A stretch of 64,000 bases of DNA from Mucilaginibacter polytrichastri (GTDB lineage: Bacteria > Bacteroidota > Bacteroidia > Sphingobacteriales > Sphingobacteriaceae), in NCBI RefSeq assembly GCF_001911425.1, contig NZ_MPPL01000001.1, positions 3,305,283-3,369,282 on the forward strand, given 5' to 3'. Position numbers and translations under genes: made by a program. Positions 63,636 through 64,000 of the stretch are shown here, in pieces. Under the pieces are notes generated by a model. That model was not told the origin of the DNA. It did not search any database and worked only from the letters and a program-made list of their open reading frames with translations. How positions within the stretch are numbered: position 1 is the first letter of the stretch; each line of letters begins with the position of its first letter.

Positions 63636-64000
63636 AAATTCTTACTTGTTGTAACTTTTAAATTTTGTTGCTTGCATATAGCAAGCTGCTTATTTAAGTC
63701 AAAGGTGCGGCATCATAGAAAAGCTTTCTAGCAAAATGTAACCGAAGCGGGCAAATTCACAGTTGAAACTGTTTAAACCAGATTGAAAAAAAAGCGACAA
63801 TAAGGATAATAGCGCAGAAAGGCTGTCTGCACCACAAACCTTTTAGGCTGCATTGAGTGGTGGCAGCTTTATAAATTGCAGGCATGCTTCCCTGCCAAAT
63901 AATTAAGATTTACTCCGTTAGTTATAAGCAATTAATGAGCAATATTAGATTACCCCGTAAATGTGAGTTTTAATTTATAACGCGGGGGGGGATTGTGCCA
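63636..64000. other. Intergenic, window end
   Basis: No coding frame of plausible composition was found in the last 365 bp. It contains the inverted repeat at 63670-63686 and an eight-G run near 63984-63991. It probably includes the promoter of the minus-strand beta-barrel gene; no consensus was recognised. Confidence 0.5.

Noticed and set aside
63984..63991. Eight-G run near the window end
   Set aside because: Isolated homopolymer without partner runs for a G-quadruplex; may be a sequencing or slippage tract.

Overview
The window looks like a chromosomal segment of a Bacteroidota bacterium, most likely Sphingobacteriaceae (Mucilaginibacter/Pedobacter-like). The evidence is three SusC/SusD pairs, two FecI/FecR sigma/anti-sigma pairs, many Sec-signal and lipobox proteins, a giant secreted protein with a type IX secretion (T9SS) C-terminal sorting domain, and AT-rich intergenic DNA without strong Shine-Dalgarno sequences. 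No rRNA, tRNA, CRISPR array, integrase or transposase was seen.

Layout. (1) 0.2-14.7 kb holds exported and membrane proteins, mostly of unknown function. They include a TPR-like membrane protein, an SPFH/SHOCT protein next to two paralogous zinc-ribbon membrane proteins (reminiscent of Bacillus YdjG/YdjI), a WG-repeat protein and several small secreted proteins. One lipoprotein gene has its 3' end present as three degenerate tandem copies (12481-13094). (2) 14.9-31.4 kb, minus strand, is a polysaccharide-utilization-type locus (PUL1): fecI, fecR, two consecutive susC-susD pairs, a PI-PLC-like phospholipase, a GH92 alpha-mannosidase, a small secreted protein and a PHP-type metallohydrolase. 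A secreted GDPD-type glycerophosphodiesterase lies just upstream. A lipase, mannosidase and phosphodiesterases together suggest a mannosylated (glyco)phospholipid or GPI-like substrate; this is inference. (3) 32.7-44.4 kb, plus strand, is PUL2: fecI, fecR, susC with an STN signalling domain, susD, a GH29 alpha-L-fucosidase, then a RidA protein, a SelA/DgaE-like PLP enzyme and an amidohydrolase. The last three all carry export signals. (4) 44.8-46.3 kb is a two-gene RsbQ-like alpha/beta hydrolase plus PAS/histidine-kinase-DHp protein that lacks an ATPase domain. (5) 46.7-59.6 kb is an operon of a giant (about 4,093 aa) NHL-repeat, IPT/TIG, MBG and SprB-like T9SS protein and a lipoprotein with Ig/FN3-like folds. 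(6) 60.0-63.6 kb holds two SDR-type oxidoreductases with an AraC-type regulator, and a small outer-membrane beta-barrel protein.

The most notable non-coding signals are as follows. A terminator-like hairpin with a T6 run points leftward between fecR and susC of PUL2, with a TAnnTTTG promoter element on the same strand about 85 bp away; together they suggest a cis-antisense RNA to the susC leader. Perfect hairpins follow susD in both PULs, before the first enzyme gene. A long palindrome with an alternative overlapping stem lies upstream of the PUL1 fecI.

All function calls rest on motif reading by eye. No database search or structure prediction was possible.
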